From assembly GCA_022571515.1 (NCBI GenBank), contig JACZXQ010000008.1, forward strand, positions 62,001-126,000: DNA of 64,000 nt. Reading direction: 5' to 3'. Of the stretch, positions 18,363 through 26,230 are shown in pieces. The notes beneath the pieces are model-generated. The model searched no databases, was not told the DNA's origin, and saw only the letters and a list, made by a program, of their open reading frames with translations. This DNA is from Gemmatimonadota bacterium. GTDB taxonomy: Bacteria > Gemmatimonadota > Gemmatimonadetes > Longimicrobiales > Gaopeijiaceae. A program made the translations under genes and the position numbers. Every line of letters begins with the position of its first letter. Position 1 is the first letter of the stretch.

Positions 18363-19001
18363 TCAGCAGGGCCGCCGCTTTTTCCGCGTATGCCTCCGAC
18401 GCTTCTTGTGCTGGTCGTCGGCGCTCGCCTGTGCGCCCTCGGCCTCCAGAGTCGCACGGAGTTGCTCCATCACGACCTGGTAGCGCTCGGCCGCCCGGGC
18501 CTCGATGCCCTTGGTGTCCGTCATGCGCTCCATCTGGATACGGCGCTCGAGCGCACGGAGTTCCTCGGCGAGCAGGCCCATGCGGGCCGCCTCGGACTTG
18601 GCGCCAATCTGCACCTCGATGACCGCCTGATGGATGACGTTGTTGCGCGCCTGGACCGCCTCGGCGATTGCGCGGAGCCGCTCCTGCTGCGTTGCGCGTA
18701 GGTGCAACTCTTGGGCCGTCACTCGAATACGCTCCACCTCGCTCGAGATTTCCGTGACGGTGACCTTGTGGCCGACCACCGTTATCGGTTCCTGGTCACG
18801 CCTCAGGACGACGATCACTCGGGTGGGCTCGGCCTCGACTACCTCGGCCTCGCACCGCTGGGCGGCATCCGTGTGAAGGGCCCACTCGGTCTCCGCACTG
18901 CGCGCCTGCACCGTGTTGTAGGCGCCCAACAGCGCGAAGGGGAACACCACCCCCGCAGCGATACAGCTCATCGCCACGAAATCCGATTGCTTCAAGCTCA
19001 T
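18363..19001 (-). CDS. Membrane-anchored coiled-coil protein, function unknown
   Basis: The 212-residue product has one N-terminal membrane segment (FVAMSCIAAGVVFPFALLGA, about residues 8-27). A short beta region comes next (PTRVIVVLRRDQEPITVVG), followed by a long heptad-like helical region from about residue 80 to 185 with many Glu, Arg and Gln residues (ERIRVTAQELHLRATQQERL, then LRALERRIQMERM). It ends in a strongly basic tail KKRRRHTRKKRRPC. No known family is recognised. The topology suggests a periplasmic or cytoplasmic coiled-coil spacer whose basic tail could touch nucleic acid or a negatively charged surface. The ATG at 19001 has GGAGGGG upstream. Confidence 0.65.
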   Translation of the reverse strand: MSLKQSDFVAMSCIAAGVVFPFALLGAYNTVQARSAETEWALHTDAAQRCEAEVVEAEPTRVIVVLRRDQEPITVVGHKVTVTEISSEVERIRVTAQELHLRATQQERLRAIAEAVQARNNVIHQAVIEVQIGAKSEAARMGLLAEELRALERRIQMERMTDTKGIEARAAERYQVVMEQLRATLEAEGAQASADDQHKKRRRHTRKKRRPC

Positions 19002-19081
19002 CATCCCCTCCGTCCGTTCGGGGGTGTCATTGCCCCCATACATAGGTTCGACGCGCTAGCCCCGCAAAGTGTTGCCGTCAG

Positions 19082-22000
19082 CTATCTCGCCCCTCCCCGT
19101 CTCGGTACGGTGATCGCGGTCCCGGGATCGGCCCGAACCCCTGCCTGGTTCAGCATTCGGTACAGGGCCGGCATGCGGTCGGTGATCAGATCGTTCATAC
19201 GCTCGATGAGTCCGGGTGCGTCCGCCCAAGCCCGGTCGATCCCTTGAAGCTGGTCCTCCGTGGGCCGCGACGTGGAGGCCGCGACGGTGAACCCAAGGGC
19301 GCCAACACCCAAACGGTTCATGTCGGAGGAGATGTCGTCGAGCTCGCCGGCGAGTTCGTCCACTTCTTCACCTAGAGAGGGCGGCGTATCCACGGCCTCG
19401 CTCAAGAGGTCCCGAACGCTCTTCAACTGCCCTTCGATGCGTCGAACTGCCATCCCCAATTCGTGGGTCGGGCCTTGGAGCCCATAGATCGCCATCAGAG
19501 CCGTCTGCCGGGCCTGGAGGTCCAAGGGGGCCACGTCCAGCCGAGGATCCATGCTCACCACCAGATCGCCCGACATGGTGGTACCGTCTATGTCTATCTC
19601 CACCTGGTAGACTCCGGGAAGGACCTTGGGTCCTTCGGGTCCCGCCTGACGCCGTCCCACGGATTCGCCCTCTTCGAGTTCGTATGCCGGCTCGATCCTC
19701 AAGTCCCACATGACCTCGTGAGCGCCCGGTGTGCTCGGCCCTTCCAGGGTGCGAACCTCTCGGCGCGTGGCATCGAGAATGCGGATTTCCACAGGTGGGC
19801 CCGCACTGTCCGGCGCGAGGGCCGGGCCGGGCTCGGGGATCCAGTAGCGGAGGCGGGCACCGGGCTCGGGGTTCGGTAGCCGGAACTCCGCGGAGGCCGT
19901 CCATTCCTGGAAGGTGAACGTTCTCCAGTCGGTCACGCTTTGGACCGGGAACAGATACGGCCCCGCCACCAGGTCATCTACACGGCTCAGGGCTTCCAGC
20001 GGCGACACGTCGGGCATGACCCAGATGCCACGCCCGTGGGTGCCGATCACGAGGTCGTTCGTGAGCGGGTGGATCTTGATGTCGTCCACCGGCACGGTGG
20101 GGAGTTCATTCATCAGTGGCCGCCAACTGGCGCCACGGTCGATCGATACGAACACGCCGACCTCGGACCCCACGAACAAGAGGCGATCGGCAGCAGGATG
20201 TTCGATGAGCACGTTGACCGACCAGTGAGGCAGGCCCGAGGAGATGCGTGTCCACTTCACGCCATAGTCATTGCTCATGTAGACGTAGGGGGTGAAGTCG
20301 GCCGCCTGGTGACCGTCGAACGTGGCGTAGACTCGCCCTTCACGCTGGTTGGAGGCTACCACGCGGCTGACGTAGGTATTGTCTGGGAGGTCCGGGGGGA
20401 GGTTGGGCGTGAGGTCCGACCAGGTGTCGCCACCGTCGCGTGTCCCCATCAAGCGGCCGTCGTCGCTTCCCGTGTAGATTACGTCGGGGTTCACGGGTGA
20501 CTCGCCCACTGTGGTGAGCGTGCTGTACGTCCGCGTCCCGTCGTGCATCGCCACCATGGAGTCGGAGGGAAGCTCTCCCATGATTTCGAGGGTCGCGCGA
20601 TCGATGTCGTAGGTCAGGTCCGGGCTGATCTGCTCCCAGGACTGACCTCGGTCGGTGCTCCTCGTCAGCATCTGCGCGCCGAATAAGATCGTGTTGCGAT
20701 CGTGTGCCGACATGACGACGGGCGTATTCCAATTGGTGCGGTAGATACGGTCGTCTTCGTCTGGAGGGTCGTCGGAAGAACGATCCCTGCGGGGTGACGA
20801 CCCCTCGCCGAGCGAGGCCAGCGGTGACGGGGAGACGGACGCACGCTCCCCGGTCTTCAGGTCCAGCCTGCTGAGCCGGCCACCCTGGGACTCGGAGAAC
20901 AGCACTGAGGGCTCGAGCGGATCGACATGCACATAGAAGCCGTCCCCCCCCCCGACATTGAGCCAATCGGCGTTCCGGATTCCCTGGTTGTCCAGCGTAT
21001 TGGTGGGTCCGCACCAACTCCCGTTGTCCTGGAGGCCGCCGCACACCCAGTACGGCGCCCGCGTGTCGAACCCGATCTCGTAGAACTGGGCGATCGGCAG
21101 GTTGTCGTAAAAGCGCCACGTCTCGGAGCCGTCCCAAGACGTGGAGATCCCGCCATCACTGCCCATGAGCAGATGGTTCGAGTTGGACGGATCGATCCAG
21201 AGCGCGTGGTGGTCCAGGTGTACGTTGCGGGCACCATCGGCTGTGAAGGTTCTCCCCCCGTCGTCCGAGCGCATCAGGTTCTGGCCACCCGTGTAGATCC
21301 GCTCGGGATTGTTGGGATCGATGCGGATCAAACTGAAGTACATCGGGCGAGGGTTGTTGTCCGATAGAAACTCCCAGGTGTCGCCCCGGTCCTTGGAGCG
21401 GTACACGCCCGTGCCCCTCCGGCCCTCCACGAGCGCGTAGATCATGCTGCCGTCACGCCGGTACACGTCCAAACCGATGCGGCCCAGGTCGCCATCCGGC
21501 AGGCCCTGGTCCAATCTCTCCCAAGACGCACCGCCGTTGAGCGTGCGGTAGATGCCGCTTCCCGGTCCGCCCCCGTTGAAGCCCCAAGGCGTGCGCCTGC
21601 GCTGATACATTGCCGCGAGGAGCGTATTCGGGTCGCCCGGATCCATGATCAGGTCGATGGCGCCGGTGTCCTCGTCGAGTGCCAGGACATGCTCCCAGGT
21701 CTGTCCGCCGTCGGTCGTCTTGAACACGCCACGCTCGGGGTTCGGACCCCAAAGCCCGCCCACCGCGGCGACATACACTGTTTCCGGGTCTCTCGGATGG
21801 ATGCGGATGCGAGAGATGTGCAAGGTCTGGCGCAGGCCCATGTGTCGCCACGTGCGGCCAGCATCCGTCGACTTGTAGACGCCGTCACCCCAGGGTGAAC
21901 TCTGCCTGTTTTGGGGCTCGCCCGTGCCCACCCACACGATGTTCGGGTTGGAGGGAGCGAGGGTTATTGCTCCGATGGACGCCGTGGATTGCCCGGTGAA

Positions 22001-22261
22001 TACCGGCTCCCAGGTAGTACCGTGGTTGGTGGTCTTCCATACGCCGCTCGTTGCGGTCCCCACGTAGAAGACGCGAGGGTCCGACTCGTTCACGGCCAGG
22101 TCGCTGACCCGGCCACCAACCACCGCTGGCCCGATTTCGCGCCAGCGCATGATCGCCATCGGATCGGACGGGCCTGCCTGCGCGACGGCCGGCGGGGCGG
22201 GAAACGCTACCATGGCCAGGACGGTCAGGGCCAGCTTTTTCCCGGTGCAGGGACTCTTCAT
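19082..22261 (-). CDS. Secreted Asp-box (BNR/VPS10-like) beta-propeller protein
   Basis: This 1059-residue protein has a Sec signal (MKSPCTGKKLALTVLAMVAF, then PAPPAVAQ) and about ten Asp-box motifs of the form S-x-D-x-G-x-T-W, for example KTTNHGTTW, KSTDAGRTW, KTTDGGQTW, RSKDRGDTW, RSTDRGQSW and VSIDRGASW. Such repeats build large sortilin/xyloglucanase-like propellers, and the repeats extend to about residue 730. The C-terminal 300 residues hold a beta domain followed by a helical stretch. Automatic annotation often calls such proteins glycosyl hydrolases, but no glycosidase catalytic residues are evident, and a role in protein or ligand binding at the cell surface is as likely. Large single-copy propellers of this kind are common near peptidases in Gemmatimonadota-like genomes. 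Confidence 0.8.
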   Translation of the reverse strand: MKSPCTGKKLALTVLAMVAFPAPPAVAQAGPSDPMAIMRWREIGPAVVGGRVSDLAVNESDPRVFYVGTATSGVWKTTNHGTTWEPVFTGQSTASIGAITLAPSNPNIVWVGTGEPQNRQSSPWGDGVYKSTDAGRTWRHMGLRQTLHISRIRIHPRDPETVYVAAVGGLWGPNPERGVFKTTDGGQTWEHVLALDEDTGAIDLIMDPGDPNTLLAAMYQRRRTPWGFNGGGPGSGIYRTLNGGASWERLDQGLPDGDLGRIGLDVYRRDGSMIYALVEGRRGTGVYRSKDRGDTWEFLSDNNPRPMYFSLIRIDPNNPERIYTGGQNLMRSDDGGRTFTADGARNVHLDHHALWIDPSNSNHLLMGSDGGISTSWDGSETWRFYDNLPIAQFYEIGFDTRAPYWVCGGLQDNGSWCGPTNTLDNQGIRNADWLNVGGGDGFYVHVDPLEPSVLFSESQGGRLSRLDLKTGERASVSPSPLASLGEGSSPRRDRSSDDPPDEDDRIYRTNWNTPVVMSAHDRNTILFGAQMLTRSTDRGQSWEQISPDLTYDIDRATLEIMGELPSDSMVAMHDGTRTYSTLTTVGESPVNPDVIYTGSDDGRLMGTRDGGDTWSDLTPNLPPDLPDNTYVSRVVASNQREGRVYATFDGHQAADFTPYVYMSNDYGVKWTRISSGLPHWSVNVLIEHPAADRLLFVGSEVGVFVSIDRGASWRPLMNELPTVPVDDIKIHPLTNDLVIGTHGRGIWVMPDVSPLEALSRVDDLVAGPYLFPVQSVTDWRTFTFQEWTASAEFRLPNPEPGARLRYWIPEPGPALAPDSAGPPVEIRILDATRREVRTLEGPSTPGAHEVMWDLRIEPAYELEEGESVGRRQAGPEGPKVLPGVYQVEIDIDGTTMSGDLVVSMDPRLDVAPLDLQARQTALMAIYGLQGPTHELGMAVRRIEGQLKSVRDLLSEAVDTPPSLGEEVDELAGELDDISSDMNRLGVGALGFTVAASTSRPTEDQLQGIDRAWADAPGLIERMNDLITDRMPALYRMLNQAGVRADPGTAITVPRRGGAR

Positions 22262-22422
22262 CGTCGTAACGCCTCGTGGTGCCGGATGCGGTATTTGTCA
22301 GGTCGTAACATGGGCCGCCGATCGGGCCGGGTACAGCTTTCTACAGGAATTCGCGATATTCGATGAGGCCAGTTCTTCGCGGACCCGCCCCCGTGGTCCC
22401 ATGACATCTTCAGGAGGTAGCT

Positions 22423-23031
22423 TTGTCCCCCGAAGTTTCCCCCAAACAGAGCGAAGAGGCGGGTCGCACGAGCGAACCCCACCACGAACCCGTAGGAGCC
22501 GACGGGCACGAACCCATCACGCTCGAAGGGTTCTTTCGCCACTACCTCGGGGACCTCGTCTACGGTGCCAACGACGGCATCATCACCACCTTTGCTGTGG
22601 TCGCGGGTGTGACGGGCGCGGCGTTGCCCGTACGCACCATCCTCATTCTCGGGATCGCGAATCTGCTCGCCGATGGATTCTCGATGGGCGCGAGCAACTT
22701 CCTTTCGATCCGGTCCGGAGAGGATGCGCGGGCTGCCGTGGGGTTGGACCGAGAAGAGCCCTACGCGGTCCGCCATGGTATGGCGACGTTCTTTGCCTTC
22801 CTGGTCGCGGGATCGGTCCCCCTCGTCGCGTATCTCTACCCTGGTGACGCCGCCGGGCGATTCCCGATTGCGACAGCGCTCACGATGATGACGCTGTTCG
22901 CTGTAGGCTCGCTGCGAACGCTGGTCACTCACCGGGGATGGCTCCGGAGTGGCCTGGAGATGTTCGCGGTCGGAGCCGCGGCAGCGCTGGTGGCGTACGG
23001 CGCCGGTGGCTTCATTTCGGGTCTGTTCTAG
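22423..23031 (+). CDS. VIT1/CCC1-family membrane transporter
   Basis: The 202-residue product has about five membrane segments and the family hallmark near the first helix, YGANDGIITTFAVVAGVTGA, followed by ANLLADGFSMGASNFLS. VIT1/CCC1 proteins move Fe(II) or Mn(II) out of the cytoplasm in exchange for protons. The N-terminal 40 residues are hydrophilic and His/Glu-rich, which may contact metal. The start is TTG at 22423, since AGGAGG lies five bases before it. Its last 20 bases overlap the 3' end of the convergent MFS gene. Confidence 0.85.
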   Translation: MSPEVSPKQSEEAGRTSEPHHEPVGADGHEPITLEGFFRHYLGDLVYGANDGIITTFAVVAGVTGAALPVRTILILGIANLLADGFSMGASNFLSIRSGEDARAAVGLDREEPYAVRHGMATFFAFLVAGSVPLVAYLYPGDAAGRFPIATALTMMTLFAVGSLRTLVTHRGWLRSGLEMFAVGAAAALVAYGAGGFISGLF

Positions 23032-24364
23032 CTCCCGACTCCTCTTCACGGGCCAGTTTCTGGCCGGCCGGGACGTTGACGCGCGTAAGTAGGGCAGCCC
23101 CCACCCCGAAAAACACCACGAGCGACAGGATGCCCCAGGTGCTGGAGCCCATCGCCAGACCCACCGTCGCGAAGACCAGCGGACCGGCGATGCCCGCGAA
23201 CTTCGAGCTCACGCTGTAAAAGCCGAAGAACTCCGTAGATCGGCCAACCGGGATCATGCTGGCATACAGCGAGCGACTCAAACCCTGAATGCCCCCTTGC
23301 ACCATGGCCACGCCCACTGCGAGCGCCCAGAACTGCCAGGCTTCGCTCATGAAGAAGCCGAAGACGGAGATCACCGAGTAGGCCACCAGACAGACGAAGA
23401 TGCCGCTCTTGGCGCTCACACGGGCGGCGAATTGCCCGAACGCGAACGTGAACGGGATACCCACGAACTGAACCAGCAGGAGGGCACCGATCAGGTGTCC
23501 AGGCCCGATCCCAACCTCCGCGCCGTAGATGGCCGCCATCTTGATGATCGTGCCCACGCCATCGTTGTAGATGAGGAAGGCCAGCAAGAAGAGGAAGAGA
23601 TCCGGGTGCCCGCGGATCTCCCTCATGGTGGCTGCGACGCGAGAGAATCCCACCCTCGCCGGGTTGAGACCGACCGCTTCTCCTGTTCGCAGCTGCCGGT
23701 CGGGCTCCCGTACCGTCCGGAATAGAGGTAGCGAGAAGAGGGCCCACCAAACTGCTGCGCTGACGAACGATGCCCTCACGGCCTGACCGGCGTCGGCGAA
23801 TCCGAAGCTCTCGGGGGACAGGTACCAAGCGGCGTTGAGCGCCAGCAGAACCCCGCCACCTACGTATCCGATGGCGTATCCCGCCGTGGAGACACGATCC
23901 ACGTCATCCATTCGCGCCACGGAGGGCAACAGCGCTTCGTAGAAAACGTTGGCGCCCGCGAATCCGATGTTGGCCACGATGAAGATGGCCGAGGCCAGGC
24001 GCCAGTCGCCTTCTCCGACGAAGTAGAGGAGTGCGGTGAAGGTGGCGCCAAACGACATGAAGACCGCGAGGAAGCGCTTCTTGGCCCCCATGTAGTCCGC
24101 GATGGCGCCGAGCACGGGCGAGAGCACGGCAATGATGGCGAGCGCGATGGCCGTCGTGTATCCCCAGTAGGCAGTAGCCACCGTAGCGGGGAGTTGGGAA
24201 GCCGCGACCTGCGAGTAGTAGAGGGGGAGGAACGCCGCCATGATCGTCGTGGCGAACGCCGAGTTCGCCCAGTCGTACATGGCCCACGCACGGAGTTCCC
24301 TGCTTCCGAGGCCGAGTCTCTGGGCCCAGCTGGGGCGATCGATCAGCGCTGCACTTTGGCTCAT
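23012..24364 (-). CDS. MFS transporter, UMF1/Atg22-like
   Basis: This 450-residue integral membrane protein has twelve predicted membrane segments. The opening RAWAMYDWANSAFATTIMAA is the signature of the UMF1 family (Atg22-like major facilitators), followed by the MFS loop LGAIADYMGAKKR between helices 2 and 3. Eukaryotic Atg22 exports amino acids from vacuoles; bacterial members are little studied, so the substrate is unknown, with amino acids a reasonable guess given the proteolytic setting. Its C-terminal tail is hydrophilic (LAREEESGARTDPK) and overlaps the VIT gene end on the other strand. Confidence 0.87.
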   Translation of the reverse strand: MSQSAALIDRPSWAQRLGLGSRELRAWAMYDWANSAFATTIMAAFLPLYYSQVAASQLPATVATAYWGYTTAIALAIIAVLSPVLGAIADYMGAKKRFLAVFMSFGATFTALLYFVGEGDWRLASAIFIVANIGFAGANVFYEALLPSVARMDDVDRVSTAGYAIGYVGGGVLLALNAAWYLSPESFGFADAGQAVRASFVSAAVWWALFSLPLFRTVREPDRQLRTGEAVGLNPARVGFSRVAATMREIRGHPDLFLFLLAFLIYNDGVGTIIKMAAIYGAEVGIGPGHLIGALLLVQFVGIPFTFAFGQFAARVSAKSGIFVCLVAYSVISVFGFFMSEAWQFWALAVGVAMVQGGIQGLSRSLYASMIPVGRSTEFFGFYSVSSKFAGIAGPLVFATVGLAMGSSTWGILSLVVFFGVGAALLTRVNVPAGQKLAREEESGARTDPK

Positions 24365-24789
24365 GGAGTGACTAGGCGCACTTGGGCGACTGCCCTAGAT
24401 CAAAATCGAGGCGACCGCCGTCATACGCTCCGTTGGTCGCGCTCTAACGACCGGATTCGCGATACTGTTGCGCGTCCAATCTGTCGACCGCAAGCGGAGT
24501 GCGCGAGCCTGATGCATACCGAGACTGCAGCAATCGCTTGGTAGACGGCGGCAGGTACTTGGAAGGCTCCGGTCAACGACAGAACCACGGGCGGGCGCGC
24601 CGGGCGTCGGCCCGAGCGGACCCTACCAGGCCGCTGATCTCACGGAACAGTGGCTCCGGCGATCCCACGCGTTCGACAGCGCCATTGGCGGGCCGTACTC
24701 TGGTCGAGAACCCATCTCGAGAAGCCTGGCGCAAGGGTCGGTTGTCAGCTTCGCAGCAAGAACTCCTTACGGGAAGGTACGGGATCCCC
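24365..24789. other. 425-base intergenic region holding a 90-bp repeat copy
   Basis: No convincing gene is seen here. The segment separates divergent genes (MFS on minus, 2-hydroxyacid dehydrogenase-like gene on plus) and should hold promoters for both. It contains the first copy of the 90-bp repeat at 24451-24540 and a short inverted repeat (GGTCG and CGACC with an 8-base loop) just before it. A reading frame that would extend the dehydrogenase upstream through this region has no signal or domain and is not supported. Confidence 0.6.
24451..24540. repeat. 90-bp direct repeat, copy 1
   Basis: This segment aligns without gaps to 26092-26181, with 73 of 90 positions identical by eye. Well-kept blocks include GACCGCAAGCG and GCTTG at the end. 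The two copies are in the same orientation and bracket the exported 2-hydroxyacid dehydrogenase gene. No coding potential or known element is recognised. Confidence 0.75.
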
Positions 24790-26019
24790 ATGTCGACGGC
24801 GCAATTGACTCGCAGGCAACTCGTAGCGCGGCCACTCGTGGTCGGCGTTTGCGCATTGGTTCTCGCTTGCTCCGGAGGCGGGGACGAATTTCCCGAACCG
24901 TCAGCTCCCCTGACCGGGTCATATGAGGACTTCACCTCGGAAGAGCTGGTTCAGGCTTTCGGTCTTCGCGAGAGCGATGTGCCAGTTCGCGAGCTACCGG
25001 GGTGGGCTCCCCCCGAGAGAGTGGTGGTCGTTGTGCCCGAGGAGTGGGATCGACACGAGGAGCGGATCGCGTTCCTGCAGGAAGTCGCTCCCGGGGTCGA
25101 GCTCATCCCTGTCAGGGACCGACGAGATGCCGTCGATCGAGGCGTGCTGGCCGATGCACAGGCGGTGATCGGACTCGGATGCGGTGCGAGTACTGTTGCA
25201 GCGATCGGTCCGGAGGTCCGCTGGATTCAGTCGGGTAGCGTCGGAGTCGCGGGATGCTTCACGAGCGGCACGCCGCCTGGAGAGACCAACCGGATTCTCC
25301 GGGAACGCGACATCGTGGTCACCTCGATGCGTAGCATGACCGCGCGCGCTATTGCCCAGCATTCTCTGACGCTCATGCTCTCGTTGATCGGCGGTATGGA
25401 CATCCACGCCGAGAGACAGAGGAACCATGTATGGGGGAGAACGCAGACAGACGTCGTGAAGGACAAGAACCTGGATAGGGAGTTCCAGGATCAGACGTTG
25501 TTGGTTGTCGGGCTCGGGAGTATCGGCACGGAAGTGGGTCGACTCGCTCACGCCCTGGGCATGCGGGTGATCGCGACTCGGAACAGCAGCACCTCCGGAC
25601 CGGCTTTCGTCGACTACGTCGGCCTCTCGGATGAGATGTACGAGCTCGCCGGTCAGGCCGATGTGGTGTTCGCCTCTGTACCGAACACCCCCGACACACA
25701 AGAGATGTTCGACGCGAAGTTCTTCGACGCGATGAAAGAGACCGCGTATTTCGTCAGCATCGTGCGGCTTCCGGTCGTGAACTGGGACGACTTGAAGGAT
25801 GCGCTCAGGTCAGGGTCGATCGCGGGGTTTGGGGCGGACGACTTGCCTCAGAGCGACTTCGAGCTCTGGGACATGCCCCGTGTCATCATGACGCCGCATG
25901 TCTCGGACTACTCCAACCGGTATCGCGACAATCAGTTCCTCATCTATCGCGAGAACCTCCGCCGTTATGTCGCGGGCGATAGAATGTTGAATGTAGTTGA
26001 CCTTCAGCGTGGATACTGA
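24790..26019 (+). CDS. Exported lipoprotein related to D-2-hydroxyacid dehydrogenases
   Basis: The 409-residue product has a Rossmann NAD-binding domain with the glycine motif VVGLGSIGTEVGRLA (about residues 239-253), a later ADVVFASVPNTPDTQEMFD segment, Arg326 in VSIVRLP and the conserved His370 in MTPHVSDYSNRY. These place it in the D-isomer 2-hydroxyacid dehydrogenase family. Two things are odd. The N-terminus reads TRRQLV, then a hydrophobic stretch ending ALVLAC with Cys27, which looks like a twin-arginine lipoprotein signal, so the enzyme may be exported with its cofactor. The catalytic Glu of the family is not seen where expected; an Asp (about residue 350) is nearby. Activity is therefore uncertain. 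It stands alone between two copies of a 90-bp repeat. Confidence 0.8.
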   Translation: MSTAQLTRRQLVARPLVVGVCALVLACSGGGDEFPEPSAPLTGSYEDFTSEELVQAFGLRESDVPVRELPGWAPPERVVVVVPEEWDRHEERIAFLQEVAPGVELIPVRDRRDAVDRGVLADAQAVIGLGCGASTVAAIGPEVRWIQSGSVGVAGCFTSGTPPGETNRILRERDIVVTSMRSMTARAIAQHSLTLMLSLIGGMDIHAERQRNHVWGRTQTDVVKDKNLDREFQDQTLLVVGLGSIGTEVGRLAHALGMRVIATRNSSTSGPAFVDYVGLSDEMYELAGQADVVFASVPNTPDTQEMFDAKFFDAMKETAYFVSIVRLPVVNWDDLKDALRSGSIAGFGADDLPQSDFELWDMPRVIMTPHVSDYSNRYRDNQFLIYRENLRRYVAGDRMLNVVDLQRGY

Positions 26020-26091
26020 AGCTCACCAGTCATGAGCGGATCCCGTGCGAGCCAAACGTGGTGGGCCGATTCAATCTCCGATATCCCGCCG

Positions 26092-26181
26092 TCGGATTTG
26101 CGATTCTGATGCGCGACCAAGATGTGGACCGCAAGCGCACGGCGCGAGGCTGATGCCTACCGCGACAGCAGCAACTGCTTG
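26092..26181. repeat. 90-bp direct repeat, copy 2
   Basis: This is the second copy of the repeat at 24451-24540, in the same orientation and 73/90 identical by eye, starting 72 bases after the dehydrogenase stop. It lies in a 211-base gap between the convergent ends of the dehydrogenase and the CoA ligase genes, in which I see no gene. Confidence 0.75.
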
Positions 26182-26230
26182 TGCGGAATTGCGACGGGCC
26201 CACGCGACGTAGCCTTCTAGGTTCGGGGGG

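Noticed and set aside
24499-24789. N-terminal extension of the 2-hydroxyacid dehydrogenase-like protein
   Set aside because: It covers the repeat copy and would bury the lipoprotein signal; no ribosome-binding site or domain supports it.
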